A stretch of 64,000 bases of DNA from contig MU394107.1 in NCBI GenBank assembly GCA_022578605.1, positions 62,001 through 126,000 on the forward strand, in the 5' to 3' direction. The notes under the pieces were generated by a model. That model made no database searches, was not told the origin of the DNA, and saw nothing but the letters and a program-made list of their open reading frames with translations. Both the position numbers and the translations under genes were made by a program. Positions 50,997 to 60,664 of this stretch are shown one piece after another. The stretch comes from Camillea tinctor. Taxonomy: Eukaryota; Ascomycota; Sordariomycetes; Xylariales; Xylariaceae. Position 1 is the stretch's first letter; every line of letters starts with the position of its first letter.

Positions 50997-51904
50997 CTAG
51001 TTATTATAGCTCGCTCAGTCTTTGTAGGTACGTGTACGTACGTACGAAATAAGGAAATAACATAACAAAAGGGCGGAGACTGGTGTATTCAAGTGTCTCT
51101 AAAGAGGGAACTATCTAGTTGAGGGTTGAAAGCGTTGGCAACCCTTTTATAGTCCCTATGAGAGATGACTAAGGCCATATGAGATGACTAAGGCCATGGG
51201 GCCCTTAGTCATCATCTATGATACAACCAACAGTCTTCTCGACACCCCTCCCTCTGCGCGCGCCGACACTTAGCCATATATTAGATTTCATCGCCAACTT
51301 AGCCATACCTATTAAAGGGGTTAGTGGCTGTGGCTAGGTGTGGCTTGTGGGGGGGGGTTCTAAAAGGTGGGTCGTCGTTAAGCTGCAACCAATAAAAAGC
51401 ACTTTTAGTGACCAATTAAAAGAGGTTTTCAAACAGACCAATCAGAGCGAAGGGGCACGGTAGGAATTTCTCTCGCGGGTGGAGAAGTAAACCTTTCTAA
51501 CGAAAGGCAAAGACAACGCCAACCAACTAAGTTATTAGTCCTACCAGATAAGAGCACAGCGGGATACCAACAGCACTAATAGGAATCAAACCTAAACTCG
51601 CTGATATCCTAGGTCCGTCCTCTGGACGTAAACGAAATCATCATCATCATCTCCCCACAAGTACTAAGAGCGCACACAGACCACGTAGATCTTGTAATAT
51701 TTGCCTACCAGCTCCATAGCTTTTCAACCCCTTTCGTTTCGTAAGTATGGTGCTATTCATATAATCAACGCAAAGCTCAACCGTTCTCACAATTGCGAAT
51801 GAAAAGTTCTCTATCACCCATCCTATCTTAAAGCTGATGCGTCATAAACGTCTCCCTACCCTCGTTTAAAGCGCATTTAAGGGACGTTATGGATAAATGG
51901 TCGA
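50997..51904. other. Repeat-bearing region upstream of NLR pseudogene
   Basis: No gene. Direct and inverted copies of GATGACTAAGG lie at 51162-51213. Repeated ACTTAGCCATA-like words lie near 51272-51310, a G-run near 51351, and two CCAAT words near 51390 and 51437. It may hold the debris of the lost 5' half of the NLR gene or of a small mobile element. Confidence 0.5.
51162..51213. repeat. Tandem 17-bp direct repeat with inverted third copy
   Basis: GAGATGACTAAGGCCAT occurs at 51162-51178 and 51181-51197; CCTTAGTCATC at 51203-51213 is the reverse complement of the first half, so the second copy can form a stem with it. No flanking target duplication was found by eye. Confidence 0.75.
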
Positions 51905-53255
51905 CTATCGCAGTTCACTATTGTCATCCTTAACTCGACTTTTAGAGGCTTCGTCAGTATGGTAAACTGCCAGCCTAATATATTCCCGATTTTGAGAATC
52001 GCTGATTGGGATGTCTCGTTTACTCGGTTTTGACCTCAAGTGTCGAAGACTTGAGTTACTGAAGTTGGCCAGGTCCTTCGCAGCTTTGGCAACAGGGTCC
52101 CACGACCAGCCTTTGATTAAGACCCAAAGGGTTGGCAAACAAGCCGCTGATACTGCAACACCACTCTCGACTAACCCCCAATATTGGAGGGCGGTGATCA
52201 ATACTGCCACAAAGTCAGCCATATTCAGGGACCAGGTGCTTAAGCACCGATTCAACTCACAAATTGCGTCAACATGGGGGTCGAAACTAAATCTAACAAG
52301 ATTCGCAGTCAAAACCAAGCGAAGTAAAGAAACTGCAACCGTACTACAGATTGACAATAAATAGTTAGTTTTAGAACAGCATCGGAACTCATATATCAAG
52401 ACTTACATGGCTCCAAGTAAAAACACGGCGGTAACGGCGATTTTCTTGGTAGGCGTTAGATTTAAACGATAAATCTGTATATATGTTAACAGGGTTCGTT
52501 TTGTAGAGAATCGGCTTTGTACAAGTGGAATGGGTATAATCATGATGATTATGTCGGTGCTGAAGTCTGTGGCAGTTAAAGCGAGAGCCTGCTTCGGTTG
52601 GCTGATACAGTGCTCAAGTTGCGCAATTGGTGATTTCCATAAAGCCCAGAATTCAAGCTTACACTGGAACAGCGACGTGAAGAAAAATCCCGCCATCCAC
52701 AAAAGGATTAGTAGGATCATTCCAACAAGCAAGATATTGGTCGCGCCAAGCCGTTCAACGACGAAAACCCTTCTATAGAAGAAAAGGAAGCTCATCTTCG
52801 TGCATCCCAAGGCAAGAGGGAGCAGCAAATAATAGGCCCATTGGATCTGCTGTTGTTATCAAGTCTGCGACATATAGTTGCAAATAGACATCCGTACCTG
52901 TCCTGCCAGACTGATTTGCTCAGTGGCGACAAGGAGCGAGTTTCCATGGGCTTCAGGAGGTATTTCGTAAGGATACCCAATTGCTCTCCGCGAAACACCA
53001 TACACCATGGAAATGGAAATTCCTAGAGTAAAAAGCTACACCTAGGGTCAGGTACAAATATTTTGGTGCGAAGCTCAGATACTATAAACATACTGTTGCT
53101 GGTATCGTGATCCAATCATCTACCTTGAGAGGCTGATGCTGTTTCTTCCGTGCAATGAATCGCAGAGCAACAAATGTGATATCCATGATGAACAAGCCGA
53201 TTGCAGCCGCAACTACATGTTGAGGAGTACACCAATAACCTTGGGCAAATGCCAT
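51905..53255 (-). CDS. Pth11-like seven-transmembrane protein (fungal rhodopsin-like domain)
   Basis: Plasma-membrane receptor-like protein; relatives include Magnaporthe Pth11, but most are uncharacterised. Exons on the minus strand 53094-53255, 52898-53035, 52407-52846 and 51905-52343 join in frame to 392 residues. The second acceptor was chosen as GTAG before CTTTTTACTCTAGG because only this keeps the frame and yields LFTLGISISMVYGVSRRAIG. Family hallmarks: HQPLKVDDWITIPA after TM2, IQWAYYLLLPLALGCTKMSF, CISQPKQALALTATDFSTDI, and LITALQYWGLVESGVAVSAA before the last segment. No CFEM domain is present. The C-terminal cytosolic tail is short (about 60 residues) and charged. Such receptors often sit beside accessory or secondary-metabolism genes. 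Confidence 0.88.
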
Positions 53256-54155
53256 TTTTGTGGAAAGCAGATGTGCGATGTTGGCTGGTTGTTTTCGCCC
53301 TTTTGCTATGGTAAGATCTCTATACGGGTTATAGAAGAAAGAAATGCCCAACCCCTCGAAATGATAGAGGAATTTAGAGCCAAAATAGCAGGGAATCATT
53401 CATCCCCTTAGGAATCTGGCCACCTAGACGGTTTAGGGGGCTCATCGCAACAGATGGTTGTTGCTTATGATCTACCACAGCGACGCTCGCCTTGGTGGGA
53501 TGGAGGGTTGCTTTGCGAAATCGTAGTTGGGGAAATAAAGGGGTCTCACCCATCAATTCGAGCGGTCTGCGTTTATATTTCGCAATGCAGTCAGATTCGA
53601 TGAGGTTGCAAAGACATGCAGTGATACTGGTCAGTCGCGGTCGGCTACCTGTCCCCACTGCGTTGTGTTGCTGAGGTATGTGCTTGGCGTGGTGATCAAT
53701 GAAGTGATTCGAGTATGATGCTTCAGTGTGACACGAGGACATGAAAGATCGCATAGTTATGGCAGACCCGCGCGAATAACCCATCCACTACCTATTAAGG
53801 CAACTACTCCGATGAAGTACGCACCAGGCTTCATAGAGTGGGCATCGCCGAGGGCAGATCAGTCCTGTTGAGCCTCCTAGAAATGCTAGCTAGGTTAAGT
53901 CACAAATAGGGCGATTAATGCGAACTCCTACTTGTTAGGCTGTTGGAGCTGCTGAATATTTTGTGATAGATTGGCGAATTTGAACTTGTACGTTACAACC
54001 TTAAAAATGTAAAGGAGGATACATGTATACATAACATAGATCAGCATCTACCCGGTATCGATCTCTACTTGAACTCCCCATAGGCTACAGTGACAATTAT
54101 CATATCCACACCAAGTCCATCTTGCAATGCCATTCATGTGCGCTTTCATTCAGTA
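53256..54155. other. Region between receptor gene and candidate peptide gene
   Basis: Contains one minus-strand open frame of 136 codons (53374-53784, listed separately) in what is otherwise the receptor promoter. The rest shows no clear feature. Confidence 0.45.
53374..53784 (-). CDS. Anonymous 136-codon open frame
   Basis: Not recognised. Uninterrupted for 136 codons with a possible internal start (MRSFMSSCHTEAS). Several Cys and His residues, no signal peptide, no membrane segment and no motif I know. It ends 118 bases upstream of the receptor start codon on the same strand, so it could simply be promoter DNA that happens to be open. Reported because it lies inside the candidate peptide-modification patch. 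Low confidence that it is translated. Confidence 0.2.
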   Translation of the reverse strand: MGYSRGSAITMRSFMSSCHTEASYSNHFIDHHAKHIPQQHNAVGTGSRPRLTSITACLCNLIESDCIAKYKRRPLELMGETPLFPQLRFRKATLHPTKASVAVVDHKQQPSVAMSPLNRLGGQIPKGMNDSLLFWL

Positions 54156-54436
54156 TCATCTAGGTCCTCCTCTACGTCGACCTCTGTTGAAGTTAGGTTG
54201 GATTCCAATAGGGCCAGAGAGTTGCTTACTAGTGAAGACCAGAGCCACCTCTTCGACTCCCACTGGCATGGGGATTGAGTCTGCTGAAACTTGTTCCCTG
54301 GCACCTAGGACTTCTGGGTGTCATCAGAGAGCCACTGGCAATTCCATGAAGGAGTCTTACACTGGGGTACGGGGGTAGCAAATGATCGACTCATGACGAG
54401 CGCGAATACAACCACGCAAGTTCTGATTGGAATCAT
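54156..54436 (-). CDS. Candidate small secreted peptide gene
   Basis: Not a recognised family. ATG at 54436 opens a good signal peptide: basic start MIPIRT, hydrophobic core CVVVFALVM, and an A-x-A-like end SRSFA before TPVPQ. A canonical donor GTAAGA follows at once (54360) and a 56-nt intron with a CTGAT branch site and CCTAG acceptor (54305) leads to exon 54304-54156. The spliced product has 74 residues, ending in TSKQLSGPIGIQPNFN and then a very basic tail RGRRRGGPR. Unspliced, the same start gives only 43 residues (with CKTPSWNC) before TAG. Beyond that TAG the same frame stays open for another 53 codons, with an ESKRWLW site and an acidic tail, so an alternative splice form or a nonsense mutation cannot be excluded. 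It is divergent to the UstYa-like gene with about 550 bases between starts, the arrangement expected of a precursor and its modifying enzyme. Confidence 0.4.
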
Positions 54437-54988
54437 TTTGGGGGTCGTCAGGGAGAAAGACAGTTGAAATCAAGTTTGGACTGGATGTTTAGAAGTCTGG
54501 TGATCTAAAGGTTTGTCAACTCTAAAGTGAGTACCAAAAAGATATGGTGGACGTTAATGGGTTATTTATCTGTTATTTAAGCACTACCGTTAGCTACTCT
54601 TCATTCGTTGGATTTAGCAGCGATATACATACTAAGGCTGAGTGCTACATAAATGGATTACATGCAGAGATGTGAGAATAGCGTCACAACACAACTTAGA
54701 GATGCAGAGTAACAGTTGGCATTGTAACTGTGAGCGGTCCGTCTTACTAAACTGATCAAGAGCTTCCTGCGAGCGATTATCAGAACATCAATATGACTAT
54801 CTATCTGAGTGAAAATATATTACTGTATCTTGTCGTGTCTCTCGGCTCAGAGTACCAGCGGTCCCTGCCTGCATTCACTCACACATCCGTCCACTTGAGC
54901 ATGGGACTGGCATTTCTCACCAGCAAACTTCAGAGATTTACCCTTGCTTCCAGTAATATCATTAAGCCCTTCGGAAATAGTATTCGCA
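54437..54988. promoter_or_regulatory. Divergent promoter region, candidate peptide and UstYa-like gene
   Basis: Shared 552-bp upstream region of two divergently oriented genes, suggesting co-regulation. Contains AT-rich TATTTAAG- and ATAAATAA-type stretches near 54565-54580. No specific binding site could be assigned. A plus-strand open frame at 54793-55032 overlaps the oxidase start in another frame and is ignored. Confidence 0.4.
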
Positions 54989-56016
54989 ATGACCCATCCA
55001 AAAGACTCGTTTTCAACTCACTGCATCGCTGATGATGAAGAATCATTGACCGCTGGACTTCTCGATGGAGAAATCTCAACACGAGTTGAGAAACACCGCA
55101 GAACGAAAATGGCGACCTGTTTTCAACTGTATTTCCTTCTACTTCATGCGGTGGTTCTCGTTTTTTCCCTTGTCATCTTGCAATGGGCTCATCCATATTG
55201 GGAGCCCAATCATGAACTTATCCAAGGTTCAACATGGTGTATGTTAACAACTGAAGGAAGCCCTGTGGAGCTTCACCGTGCTAATCTTCATGCTGTGAAG
55301 CACCCATTCAACAATTCGTCCAGTACGAAGTGAGAGATCGAGATACTCACGGTTATCAGAAAGTCAAAAAGTTTGCAGGGCCACCAACGCCGGAGAAAGA
55401 TAAAGCATGGGACCATCTGATCAAGCGTAAGCGATTACACACGGCAACCTTGAACGACAACTAACCATGCTTCAGCCGCATACTTCAACGCAACACTCGA
55501 AGAACTTGAGCGGGCTGGCGAGTCACTAGAGAATGTGACTCAATTAACAGGAGGTGGATATCTTGCCAGCATTGGTGTATTCCACGAACTTCATTGTGTG
55601 GTGAGCAGTGCCCTACTTGTCATAGAAGAAGCACATCGACTAATAAGGAACATACAGCGTCAACTCCGATTCTACCTTTATAAAGACAGATATTATCCAA
55701 ATTTATCGGAATCCGACGTCAAGTATCTTCAAATCCATCTTGGTATGTGCTTAATTATACTTCCTAGACAGACAGTACCCTGTTCTAATGATCTGCAGAC
55801 CACTGTATCGAGTCACTGCGCGATACTGTCATGTGTTACGGCAATACTGCTCTCATATCATTCTTCTGGGATAATCCCAAATCGTCGCAGCCAGCGGCAC
55901 AATCTGGCGCAAGGTCAAAGTGCGCACAGTGGGATTCCATAGAGCGCTGGGGATATTCCAGGATGGTTTCCACCAGTCCGGACTTTCAAAGACCACACAT
56001 CAGTGAGGACCCGTAG
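54989..56016 (+). CDS. UstYa-family (DUF3328) oxidase-like protein
   Basis: UstYa-type proteins catalyse oxidative cyclisation or halogenation steps on ribosomal peptides and other metabolites; the reaction here is unknown. Exons 54989-55238, 55301-55426, 55476-55600, 55658-55742 and 55799-56016 join to 267 residues. A short cytosolic N-terminus is followed by one membrane anchor (about 42-66, CFQLYFLLLHAVVLVFSLVI). The junctions restore SPIQQFVQYEVRD and the two diagnostic motifs: HELHC (162-166) followed by VRQLRFYLYKD, and DHCIESLRD (HC at 197-198). Spacing between motifs is as expected. A lysine/proline segment TPEKDKAWDHLI precedes the first motif, as in many members. Both metal-binding motifs are intact, so it should be active. 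It lies between the candidate peptide gene and a flavin monooxygenase. Confidence 0.9.
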
Positions 56017-57292
56017 GCTTGTGCTAAAGCTCAGGGGAGAGCATATTGGCAATGCTCACATGTGTAGAGAGCTTCCCCTATCTCTGTTACGAGCCCCTAT
56101 ATCACAAGGTTAGAAGGGTCACGTAATAACCGAATCAAGTGAGGCGATGGTGGTAATGATAGTAACGAAGGTTTTTTCGTATTTATATATTGACCGTTAC
56201 ATGTAGTTGTTCCATTGATTTGTAAACACTCTCAACACCGATAAATCTAAGCACAATACATACAGTACTATCGTATGGGAAATCCTTTCTTTACGACAAT
56301 CTTGTGACCTCAAGCCCAAGTCAACTTCTTTTCCCAAAAACCATGACCAAGTCGTAACACTCTCTCCTTTGCAGCATAATCGTCAGTAACTCATATTTTC
56401 CTGTGGTATAGTACCATGTCTATCCTAGGGATATACGTTATGTGATATTGGGGGCCAGACCGGAACAGCTTTCTTGGCAGTAAACTAAATTGATAGCAAA
56501 TAACTTCTGCCTCTACCACGTCGTAGCCTTCTCCTAGCCACTCCATGCACGCAAGGTGCCAACAACACCGCCAGTAAGGCCTAAAGAGCTGTCATATATC
56601 GACACCGCCTATCCAGGTACCGGATGGCAATCCCTGAAATCTCGTAGCCCCGCAGTGTGATGAAATGTTTGCTACTAATTATTTCGACCAACGATCTGGT
56701 CGCTTCCGAGAAAACCATCCCTGGACTGTATTGCTGATCAGAGACCTCCAGAAGGCCTTGGTTAAGAGGCCACATCCAGCCATATGTACCATCATAATAC
56801 AAGTCAGATTTGACGGTTGCAATTGCGGAGCCCGTGTCGCGCAAGATTACCCTTCACCGAAGCAGAACTGAAATAGGACGCGAATAGACGAGGAAAGCCA
56901 ACTCGTACTACAGTAGAAACGATGCAGACATCGCTACACACCTTCAGATAATATGCAGCTTATTGTCAATGTGATCATCAATCAATGCCTTATTAGCGGC
57001 GTCACACTGCGTGAAACCCCAATAAATATAGCCTGCTTCAAAACCAGTTCGTTTAACCAATGAATCTTGCGCTATAGGGCTGCCAGAAATATGCATGTTA
57101 TTACGTCGCAACTCTTGTGAAATCCACCGAAGTAAGGCAGCGAATGCTACGGTCATCAAATGAACCCTCAGAGCCTTATCTCACTGTAGGCTTGCTATGT
57201 GGGATTTCCAGCCAATATCACGGATGCCAATTCCTGCTGAGGGTGCGTTGAACTGTGCTCGATCGCACTCACTCTCTTCCACTCAACTTTCC
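56017..57292. other. Region between UstYa-like and monooxygenase genes
   Basis: AT-rich with two minus-strand open frames (56581-56844 and 56944-57159) that may be parts of one decayed gene; see the separate entry. No other feature is seen. Confidence 0.5.
56581..57159 (-). pseudogene. Possible decayed protein-coding remnant, unassigned
   Basis: Two minus-strand frames, 57159-56944 (71 codons, GFEAGYIYWGFTQCDAANKA) and 56844-56581 (87 codons, GTYGWMWPLNQGLLEVSDQQ, then LRGYEISGIAI), lie in tandem with about 100 bases between them that contain plausible splice-like sites but no splice that I could make keep frame. The second piece loosely recalls the C-terminal part of fungal zinc-cluster regulators (a W-PL pattern followed by an RG-x-GIA helix), but this is a guess. 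There is no DNA-binding Cys6 cluster anywhere nearby. It may be a truncated pathway regulator or noise. Confidence 0.22.
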
Positions 57293-58688
57293 ATGATGAC
57301 TGCCCGTATTCGCATCGGTATAATCGGGGGCGGTCTCGCCGGCATTACGTTGGCCATTGCCCTTGTGAAACATCCTCATGTAGATGTTCAAGTCTACGAG
57401 GCGGCTCCCCAGTTCTTGGAACGGGGTGCTGGAATCGGGCTGTCCCCCCTAACGCTTGAAGCTCTCGACGACATCATCCCTTCTGTGATTGATCTGTTGA
57501 AGACTCAGGCAGGAGCCGTAGAACTTGATCCTGCCCGCCTTGTCGTGGTCTGTGTCCCCAGTCCCAAGCTCGCCATCGTACCATACTGATACCTACCCAG
57601 GGTTCGGGGCCTGAGGCGGGTGCCCTCGTCTCTGATGTCGAAGTCGCCGCCGGTCTCACCATGAATCGCGCTCCGCTCCTACAAGCGCTTATTTCCCGGC
57701 TATCTGGGGACATGCTTCACGCCGGGAAACGCGTCAAGTCCCTAGAACAAACCGATTCCTGCGTCACGGTCGTTTTCGAAGACGGCACCGACGTTCACTT
57801 CGATGCTGTTATCGGAGCGGACGGCATTTTCAGCTCCGTTCGAAACCATGTCGTGGGAGAGGAGCCAGAGAAGTACGCCGCATCTCCGGCTGGGTGGTGG
57901 GACTGCAGGCATCTAGTACCTTTCGAGAAGGCAAGGTTGGCGCTTGGAGATGAGTCGTTCAAAGTTGATCGCCAGTATGCCTGGCTCGGTGAGGGGGCTT
58001 CTATGCTTCATGGCGTCGTTGAGAACCGAACCATGGTTCAATGCATTATAGCGGTTATTGACAAGACGTTCTCAACCGACCGGAAGCGAATAGTCACAAG
58101 ACAGGTCCTTGAGGATGCATTGCCCGCAAGTTGGTACGAGGGCCCTGTGGCCAAGGGTATGGTCGATGTAAGTTCTCTTGCCGTAGAGTAAAACCCTCCG
58201 GGAATGGAACTGCTGAGCCTAGTTGCTATACAGTACAACTAACTAGCTTCTAGCTCATCTTGGATCAGGAAGAACCAAAGGGTTATGCTATTTGGGAACA
58301 CAAATACACGCCTACATATGCAAACAATCGAGTCTGCATTGTTGGCGATGCAGCCCACACAACGTCTCCTTGGCAAAGCGCCGGTGCCGGAATGGCCGTT
58401 GAAGACGCTTTCATCCTTGGTCATCTTATTGGCAACATATCCTCTGCAGGAGAGATCACCGCTGCCTTCAGAGTATTTGATGCTTTAAGGCGGCCTAGAT
58501 GTCAGCGGGTTATTGATACCGGTAGAGAGACAGGCCGTCTGTTCTGTGGCCAAAATGAGGCCGTGGGAGTTGATGCAAAGAAATTGAACGAAGCGATTGG
58601 CCAGACGTTTGCTAATGTAGGTGCCCTTAATCTAGAATCACATAAAGAGGAGGCTTTGCAAACAATGCGGGCATTCCTAGGCAGTTAA
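57293..58688 (+). CDS. FAD-dependent monooxygenase, salicylate-hydroxylase-like
   Basis: Class A flavoprotein monooxygenase, expected to hydroxylate an aromatic or metabolite substrate with NAD(P)H and O2. Exons 57293-57547, 57601-58167 and 58254-58688 give 418 residues, normal length. The start at 57293 (MMTARIR) or 57296 is followed at once by the FAD motif GIIGGGLAG (G12-G17) and a downstream acidic residue in VQVYEAAPQ. The first intron (53 nt, GTCTGT donor, TACTGAT branch) restores RLVVGSGPEAGALVS. The DG motif appears in VIGADGIFSSVR and the GD motif in VCIVGDAAHTTSPWQSAGAGMAVEDA (D306). Intact. Substrate cannot be inferred; its place beside the UstYa-like gene suggests a shared pathway, unproven. 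Confidence 0.9.
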
Positions 58689-59635
58689 TTAGGAAACCAG
58701 GCTTTATATCACAGCATGTGTAGTTTGGTATAATTATCATGACATCTTAGGACATGATTAAACCAGGTTGCTCACATTGGACCAATGAATAGGTACCACC
58801 ATAGCCTACGTCGTGGGGAGACTAACATCTTTCTTAAAATGGTCATTCAACAAGTATAAGAGTTTCCCTAGCTTGTGGTTGTTGATTTCTAGTATAAAAT
58901 TATATTGTGTCCTCTAGTAGCGAAGATGATTATTATTTCAGCTGATGCCTTTCTATTCTTTGGCAAACATTTCCTCCCCAGCGATAAATCCCCCAAAGCT
59001 GTACTCTTATACCATGAAAAATTGCTAATCTTCACGGAGTTAATAAGACCGACTTTGATTATGATGCATTTTCTGATCTCTCATGTCACGACCTCAGGGG
59101 CCAAGCAAGTGCTTAGGTAATCACGATGTTGTTGTGCGAGGAACTAGAACTATGGTATATGTCTTTTGTCCACAGTTACATATATGATATCATCACAATA
59201 GCAGGAAGGTATTTGGGGATAAAAAGGATCAGTTGGCCCCCTCCCTTGAGCTCCTTAAGCTGGGAAGAACTTAGGAAGAGGGTTAAAATATGAGCTTGAT
59301 TTGTGTGTAAGTTAGTTAGTGGACGTGATCTACCTTTGAATAGGCTTCTTAAGTTATCAAGGCCGTGACGCGAGGTCAGGTGACATGGGTGGAGGAGGAA
59401 GAGGCAGGTAATAAGCAAATCAGCGGCAACAACAACAACAACAACAACAGATTGTAGTAGTTACCCATGTCCTATTTATCCGTTTAGCTCTACTTAAACG
59501 TGATGATCTCGTGAGAGTTTACCGTATTCCTCCTCCTTCTTATCCTCTTCCTCCTTATCATCGTGATTATCTATCTCTTTCTCTTGTGTTTTTCTTCTTC
59601 TCCTTGATATTTTCATTATTTCTCCTGCCCCTTTT
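58689..59635. other. Intergenic region
   Basis: Between the monooxygenase and the convergent HD-domain gene. CAA trinucleotide repeat at about 59427-59449, CT-rich DNA 59520-59635. The open frame at 58905-59120 has no features. No gene is seen. Confidence 0.55.
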
Positions 59636-60664
59636 TCAGGCAGCGGCAGCACCATCAGCACCGCTCGTGCCATCTTCTCCCCGCTGGTAATACGCTTTCT
59701 GCTGCTCTAGTGTCTCCTCACCAACGCCTCCCTCGGCGCCCTCTTCTCCGTGGACGTGCGCGCTGGCGCCCCAGTACTCGTTGCGCTCGCGGAGCACTTC
59801 CTTCCCCCACTGCTGCATCTCCGGCAGGACCAGGCGCGTCTCCACATAAGCAAACTCGCCGAGGTCCAGCGTGCGGTTGGTGCGCTTCTCGTATTCCACC
59901 ATCTGCAGCAGCAGCTCGACCTTGTCGAGGTCGTGCACGAACTGGCTGTCGAGCGTCTCCGAGTCCTCGTACTCCTGCCAGATGGCCCGGATCTGCTGAC
60001 CCGCGATGCCGGCGTCTACTCCTCCGAGCAGGTTCCGCGTCAGGTAGTCCATCGTCTCGGCCTCGCGGCGGCTCTTCTCGGGCTTCGGCACGCCGTCCAC
60101 GGGGGTGATGTCACCCACGAGGGACTCAGCCATGTCGTGGATCAGGCACATCTTGGTGCACTTGGCCATGTCTAGGCGAGCCGCCAGCGCGGGCGGGCAT
60201 ACGAGCGACATCAGCGCCATGCGGTACATGTGATCGGCGATAGATTCACCCCTATTCGTTTTTCAAAGGCAAAAAAGCACCAGTAAGAAACTCGTTAACC
60301 AGTCTATTTTTATTTTATTTTATTATGTTTTGGTTTGGATTGTGCCGGGGAGACACCAATGGATGGCAACGGTTCTGTATGTACCTCTGAATATTGAATC
60401 GTCGCCATCCCTCCCGCTTGGTCGTCTTTAATCGTTCGAGTGCGTGGAAGAAAGGTAAGGGCGAGGAGGAACCTTCAACGGGTGGCGCGGGCTGGATGGC
60501 GTCGAGTACCTTCTGGACAGACCAAGGGTCTGACACCTTGGTATGAGGCACGACAGCAGGATCTATAGAGAGGTAGGTGTAGAGGTCAGCCCAAGTTCAG
60601 TGACACTAGGGGAAGACAACAAACCCTTGCTCTCGGAATAAGCTTCTCTGTTGCTAGACGACAT
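59636..60664 (-). CDS. HD-domain 5'-deoxynucleotidase (HDDC2/YfbR-like)
   Basis: Metal-dependent phosphohydrolase acting on deoxynucleoside 5'-monophosphates in relatives. Exons on the minus strand 60625-60664, 60385-60562 and 59636-60251 give 277 residues. The first exon encodes MSSSNREAYSESK; junctions restore DPAVVPHTKVSDPWS and GWRRFNIQRGESIADHMYRMAL. HD-domain ligands are visible: H80 in ADHMYRM, H111-D112 in CLIHDMAES, and a later HDLDK. The E-rich helix after the HD motif and VGDITPVDG are typical. The C-terminal 45 residues are an Ala/Gly/Glu-rich low-complexity tail. Human HDDC2 and yeast YGL101W/YBR242W are the likely relatives. Confidence 0.9.

Noticed and set aside
51300..51700. 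Possible intact DNA transposon upstream of the NLR remnant
   Set aside because: No transposase frame, no clear terminal inverted repeats and no target duplication; only short repeats, reported separately.
54090..54378. Plus-strand frames overlapping the candidate peptide gene
   Set aside because: No signal peptide or motif; the minus strand offers both a signal peptide and a splice site.
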